Notes under the pieces: model-generated
Told to the model about the DNA's origin: nothing
What the model saw: the letters and a program-made list of their open reading frames with translations, nothing else
Databases searched by the model: none
In this document: one piece after another, positions 60,783 to 64,000 of the stretch
Layout: every line of letters starts with the position of its first letter
Numbering within the stretch: the first letter of the stretch is position 1
Origin: Phytohabitans suffuscus
GTDB lineage: Bacteria; Actinomycetota; Actinomycetes; Mycobacteriales; Micromonosporaceae
Assembly (NCBI RefSeq): GCF_011764565.1
Contig: NZ_AP022871.1
Span: forward strand, 4,588,320-4,652,319
Length of the DNA: 64,000 nt
Direction: 5' to 3'
Position numbers and translations under genes: made by a program

Positions 60783-61901
60783 GGATCCCAGCGGCACGTT
60801 CCAGGTGCCACTCTGGCGGGCGATCGCCGTGTTCCGGTTCGCCTCCATGGCGTACGTGGTGGCGGTGGCGGCGTTCAACGTCACCGACTACGCCCATCCA
60901 CTCGGGGTGATCCCGGCGCTGGTGGTGCTCACCGGCTGGTCGGTCGTGTCCACCTACCTGTACGCCCGCCCGGCCTGGCGCGGCTGGCCGCTGCTCGGCA
61001 CCGACCTGGCCGTCACGCTCGTGCTGCTGCTCGCCTCGCCGTGGGTGGTCGGCCGCACCGCGATCGACGGCGGTGTACCGTCGCTCGCCGTCGCCTGGCA
61101 GGCGTGTCCGGTGCTGGCCTGGGCGGTCTCCGGCGGCCGCCGCCGGGGCGCGATCGCGGCCCTGATCGTCGGCGCGGCCGACGTGACCGTGCGGGCCCAG
61201 CTCACCCACGCCTCGGCCACCGGCCTGATGCTGATGCTGCTCGCCGGCGTGGCCGTGGGGCACGTCGCCCGCCTCGCGGTGGAGTCCGAGCAGCGGCTGC
61301 AGCGGGCGGTCGAGATCGAGGCCGCCACCCGCGAGCGGGAGCGGCTGGCCCGCGGCATCCACGACTCCGTACTGCAGGTGCTCGCCCTCGTGCAGCGCCG
61401 CGCCGCGCACCTGGACGGTGAGGCGGCCGAGCTGGCCCGGCTCGCCGGCGAGCAGGAGGCGGCGCTGCGGGCCCTGGTGGGTGGCCGCCCCCGCGGCAGC
61501 GCGCCGCGTCCGAGGTCGATTTCCGCACGATCCTGGACGGGTACGCCTCGCCGACGGTTTCCATCGCCGCGCCCGCCACGCCGGTGCGGCTGCCGGCCGG
61601 CGTGGCGCACGAGATCGGCGCGGCCGTGGGCGCGGCCCTCGACAACGTCGAGCGCCACTGCGGCAGCCAGACGCGAGCCTGGGTGCTGCTGGAGGAGGAG
61701 GCCGGCACGGTCACGGTGTCGGTACGCGACGACGGTCCGGGCATCCCGGCCGGCCGGCTCACCGAGGCAGCCCGGGAGGGGCGGCTGGGCGTGGCGCAGT
61801 CGATCCGCGGCCGGATGGCCGACCTGGGCGGCACGGTCGAGATCGTCTCGGCGGCGGGGGAGGGCACGGAGGTGGAGCTGCGCCTTAAAGTGACCGGGTG
61901 A
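60775..61901 (+). pseudogene. NarL-type sensor histidine kinase, frameshifted
   Basis: From ATG 60775: several transmembrane helices (IAVFRFASMAYVVAVAAFNV, LVVLTGWSVVSTYLYA, LAVTLVLLLASPWVVG), then the HisKA_3 box with phosphorylatable His in RERERLARGIHDSVLQVLAL. Near 61490 (GGCCGCCCCCGCGGC) the frame shifts and SEVDFRTILDGYASPTVSIA, GAAVGAALDNVERHCGSQTR and VRDDGPGIPAGRL (ATP-binding domain) follow to 61901. An intact product would be ~375 aa and phosphorylate the response regulator encoded next. Likely one-base error. Confidence 0.85.
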
Positions 61902-62554
61902 CCCGAGTCATGGTGGTGGACGACCATCCGATGTGGCGGCAGGGGGTCGCCCGCGACCTGGCCGAGGCGGGGTACGAGGTGGTCGCCACGACCGGCGAGG
62001 GCGGCCAGGCGGTGCGGATCGCGCCCGCGTCCCGCCCCGACGTGGTGGTGCTCGACCTCCAGCTGCCCGACATCTCCGGCGTCGAGGTGATCCGCGGGCT
62101 GCTCGCCACGCTCCCCGGCGTACGGGTGCTCATGCTCTCGGCCAGCGGCGAGGAGCAGAGCGTGCTCGACGCGGTCAAGGCGGGTGCGACCGGCTACCTG
62201 GTCAAGTCGGCGAGCCCGGAGGAGTTCCTCGAAGCGGTGCGGCGTACGGCCGACGGCGACGCGGTCTTCACCCCCGGGCTGGCCGGGCTGGTGCTGGGTG
62301 AGTACCGGCGGCTGGCCAAGGGCGGCGGCGGGCCGGCGGACGACGAGGCCGCGCCCCGGCTGACCGAGCGGGAGACCGAGGTGCTGCGGCTCGTCGCGAA
62401 GGGCCTGTCGTACAAGCAGATCGCCGCCCGCCTCACGCTCTCGCACCGAACGGTGCAGAACCACGTACAGAACACGCTCGGCAAGCTGCAGCTGCACAAC
62501 CGGGTGGAGCTGACCCGGTACGCCATCGAGCGAGGGCTCGATTCGCCCGACTGA
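61898..62554 (+). CDS. NarL/LuxR-family response regulator
   Basis: The 218-aa protein has a receiver domain (VMVVDDHPMWRQGVARDLAE; phospho-acceptor Asp in VVVLDLQLPDISGVEVIRG; Thr/Ser and Lys in MLSASGEE and GYLVKSASPEEF) and a LuxR helix-turn-helix (LTERETEVLRLVAKGLSYKQ, IAARLTLSHRTVQNHVQNTL). GTG 61898 overlaps the kinase stop (GTGA), so the two-component pair is co-translated. Target genes unknown. Confidence 0.93.
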   Translation: MTRVMVVDDHPMWRQGVARDLAEAGYEVVATTGEGGQAVRIAPASRPDVVVLDLQLPDISGVEVIRGLLATLPGVRVLMLSASGEEQSVLDAVKAGATGYLVKSASPEEFLEAVRRTADGDAVFTPGLAGLVLGEYRRLAKGGGGPADDEAAPRLTERETEVLRLVAKGLSYKQIAARLTLSHRTVQNHVQNTLGKLQLHNRVELTRYAIERGLDSPD

Positions 62555-62583
62555 TCGCCACCCGGTGCGCTCGACGCCCGGCC

Positions 62584-63488
62584 CTACCGGCGGCCGGCCG
62601 GCACCGGGTGGTGGAGGCGCACCGGGCGGCGGCGATGGGCCGGCGCGACCTGGTGGTGGTGCTGCGGCTCGGCGTAGCGGGCCATCCCGATCACGGCGGC
62701 CAGCGTGACCAGGAAGCCGATCATGGCCAGCCACTCCCGGCCCGGCCAGATCCGGTCGCCCAGGAAGAGCAGGCCGATGATGGCGGCCGGCACCGCGCCG
62801 GCGGCGTCCATGGCCGCGACGGCGGCTGTCGTGGAGCCGCGCTGCATGGCGAGGCCGAGCAGCAGCTGGCCGACGACGGAGTGGGCCAGCAGCAGGTACA
62901 GCAGGGGGTGGATCAGCAGCGCGTCGAACGAGTGCACGGCCGCGAGCGGGCGGGCCGCCACCGCCGCGCCGGAGAAGGCGAGGCCGGCCAGCGAGCCGAG
63001 CGCGACGGAGCCGGGCGGGCCGTGCAGCCGCACCGCGAAGAAGCCCAGCACGCCGATCAGCGCGAGCGCGATCACCAGGGCGGCCAGGCCGAGCGGTCCG
63101 ATCTGGCGGGAGGGGCGGGCTCGGCGGCGAGCACCAGCGCGCCGATGCCGGCGAAGAGCAGCACCAGCAGCGCGACCTCGGCCGCCGGGAGCCGCCACTT
63201 GAGGATCAGCACGCCGAGCACGGCGGTCACGCCGAGGCCGGCGGCCATGCTCGCCTGCACGAGGAAGAGCGGGAGGTCGCGGCGGGCCAGGAAGGCGAGC
63301 AGGAAGCCGAGTGCCTGGCAGGAGAGGCCGACCAGGTAGGTGCGGTGGCTGGCCAGGCGGAGCAGGAGCCCCGGGTCGAACGTGTGGTGGACCGTGGTGC
63401 GGCTGGCGGCCATCGACTGGAGCAGGTTGGCGACGCCGTACGCCAAGATCATTGCCGTGAGGAAACACCAGCCGCCAGTGGATGCCAC
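62584..63488 (-). pseudogene. EamA/DMT-type transporter, frameshifted
   Basis: From GTG 63488: five helices (FLTAMILAYGVANLLQSMAA, YLVGLSCQALGFLLAFLARR, FLVQASMAAGLGVTAVLGVL, ALLVLLFAGIGALVLA), then near 63110 a frame change into GLAALVIALALIGVLGFFAV, VALGSLAGLAFSGAAVAARP, LLYLLLAHSVVGQLLLGLAM and MIGFLVTLAAVIGMARYAEP. Nine or ten helices in all, as in EamA-family exporters. Substrate unknown. The break is in a GGGAGGGGCGGG run. Confidence 0.75.
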
Positions 63489-63547
63489 CCGGCGACTCTA
63501 GCGGGATTGTCCAGTCCCCGCCTCGACGGCTCGCGCCGGACCACCCG

Positions 63548-64000
63548 TCAGAGCGCTTCGATCCCCGGGGCGGTGAGGCGTTCGAGCAGGTCGGCGTGGA
63601 GCTTGCCATTTGTGGCCACCGCGCTGCCGCCACCCGGTCCGGGACGGCCGTCCAGATCGGTGAACGAGCCGCCGGCCTCGGTCACGATGGGCACCAGCGC
63701 GGCGACGTCCCACAGCGACAGCTCCGGCTCGACCATCGCGTCGAGGGCACCTTCGGCCAAGAGCACGTATCCGTAAAAGTCGCCATATGCCCGGCTGCGC
63801 CATGTCTGGCGGAGGATGCTGAGCATCGCGCCGAGCCGGCCGTTCTCCTCCCAGCCCATCAGGTCGGAGTAGCAGAAGCTGGCGTCGGCGAGCCGCCCCA
63901 CGCCCGACACCTTGATCGGCGTGGCCGCGGCGGTGTGCCGCCCAGCGAAGGCACCGTGTCCCAGCGCCGCCCACCAGCGCCGCCCCAGCGCCGGCGCGGA
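63548..64000 (-). CDS. hisN: Histidinol-phosphatase, inositol-monophosphatase family (5' part outside window)
   Basis: The C-terminal ~150 residues run from the window edge: PALGRRWWAALGHGAFAGRH, TAAATPIKVSGVGRLADASF, CYSDLMGWEENGRL, DFYGYVLLAEGALDAMVEPE and the metal-binding LWDVAALVPIVTEAGGSFTD. The W-D-x-A-A-x3-I-V-x-E-A-G-G motif is the second inositol-monophosphatase signature; the RWWA...GAF..R.T.A.P spacing is as in actinobacterial HisN, which removes phosphate from histidinol phosphate. The frame is open to 64000, so the start is beyond it. Confidence 0.85.
   Translation of the reverse strand, partial: SAPALGRRWWAALGHGAFAGRHTAAATPIKVSGVGRLADASFCYSDLMGWEENGRLGAMLSILRQTWRSRAYGDFYGYVLLAEGALDAMVEPELSLWDVAALVPIVTEAGGSFTDLDGRPGPGGGSAVATNGKLHADLLERLTAPGIEAL

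Noticed and set aside
63489-63633. N-terminal extension of the EamA transporter frame beyond 63488
   Set aside because: That frame is an Arg/Pro-rich artefact of the other side of the frameshift; the true N-terminus is the hydrophobic one starting at 63488.

Overview
This is high-GC actinobacterial chromosome. Long GTG/ATG-started genes, an actinobacterial initiator tRNA, SigB/F-type partner-switching genes, a UPF0182 protein, a ribonuclease Z and a cystathionine beta-synthase of mycobacterial/Micromonospora type all point to the family Micromonosporaceae; the genus cannot be named from sequence alone.

Layout. 1-22.95 kb is mostly core: Bax-inhibitor-1 protein, thiolase, two tandem SGNH hydrolases, a DUF1232 protein, cbs, an HtrA-like protease, ribonuclease Z carrying an 18-bp minisatellite, a RelE/Phd toxin-antitoxin pair, msrA with a nucleotidyltransferase toxin cassette inserted at its 3' end, a HIT protein, a zinc-metalloprotease-like protein, a Lon-like PDZ protease and a 1002-aa UPF0182 membrane protein. 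The spaces between these genes hold several families of short dispersed repeats (1.4-2.9 kb, 7.9-8.9 kb, 10.5-10.7 kb).

22.87-44.65 kb is an accretion of two mobile islands at the initiator tRNA-Met gene. Three copies of the tRNA 3' half (22903-22947, 34133-34177, about 44597-44643) bound them. Island 1 (22.95-34.13 kb) carries relaxase remnants, group-II-intron-like fragments, broken IS630, IS5 and ISAs1 elements, a DUF6082 protein, a PadR regulator pair and a decayed tyrosine integrase next to its right attachment site. Island 2 (34.18-44.6 kb) carries two XRE/DUF5753 regulators with two small paralogous proteins, a flavoprotein / RibD-like deaminase / XRE-TPR cluster, an IS5-type element, and a group of two membrane proteins around a 441-aa protein with a nucleoside-deoxyribosyltransferase-like effector domain, the best candidate for an undescribed conflict system.

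44.8-64 kb returns to core: a septum-formation-type lipoprotein, a DHFR-family reductase, NUDIX, a PH-like membrane protein, a sigma factor fused to a STAS domain with three further STAS or STAS-ATPase regulators, an FMN-binding protein, a polyprenol-phosphate mannosyltransferase, purC, a TetR/MFS divergent pair with a near-perfect operator, a GH16 glucanase with a ricin-type lectin domain, PRPP synthetase, an anti-sigma ATPase, a PAS-SpoIIE phosphatase, a two-component system, an EamA-type transporter and the 3' part of hisN.

Many genes that should be functional (cbs, an SGNH hydrolase, a GNAT enzyme, NUDIX, a histidine kinase, a transporter) are broken by a single frameshift, usually in or near a G/C run. 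This looks more like consensus errors than biology, although decay in the islands is probably real.
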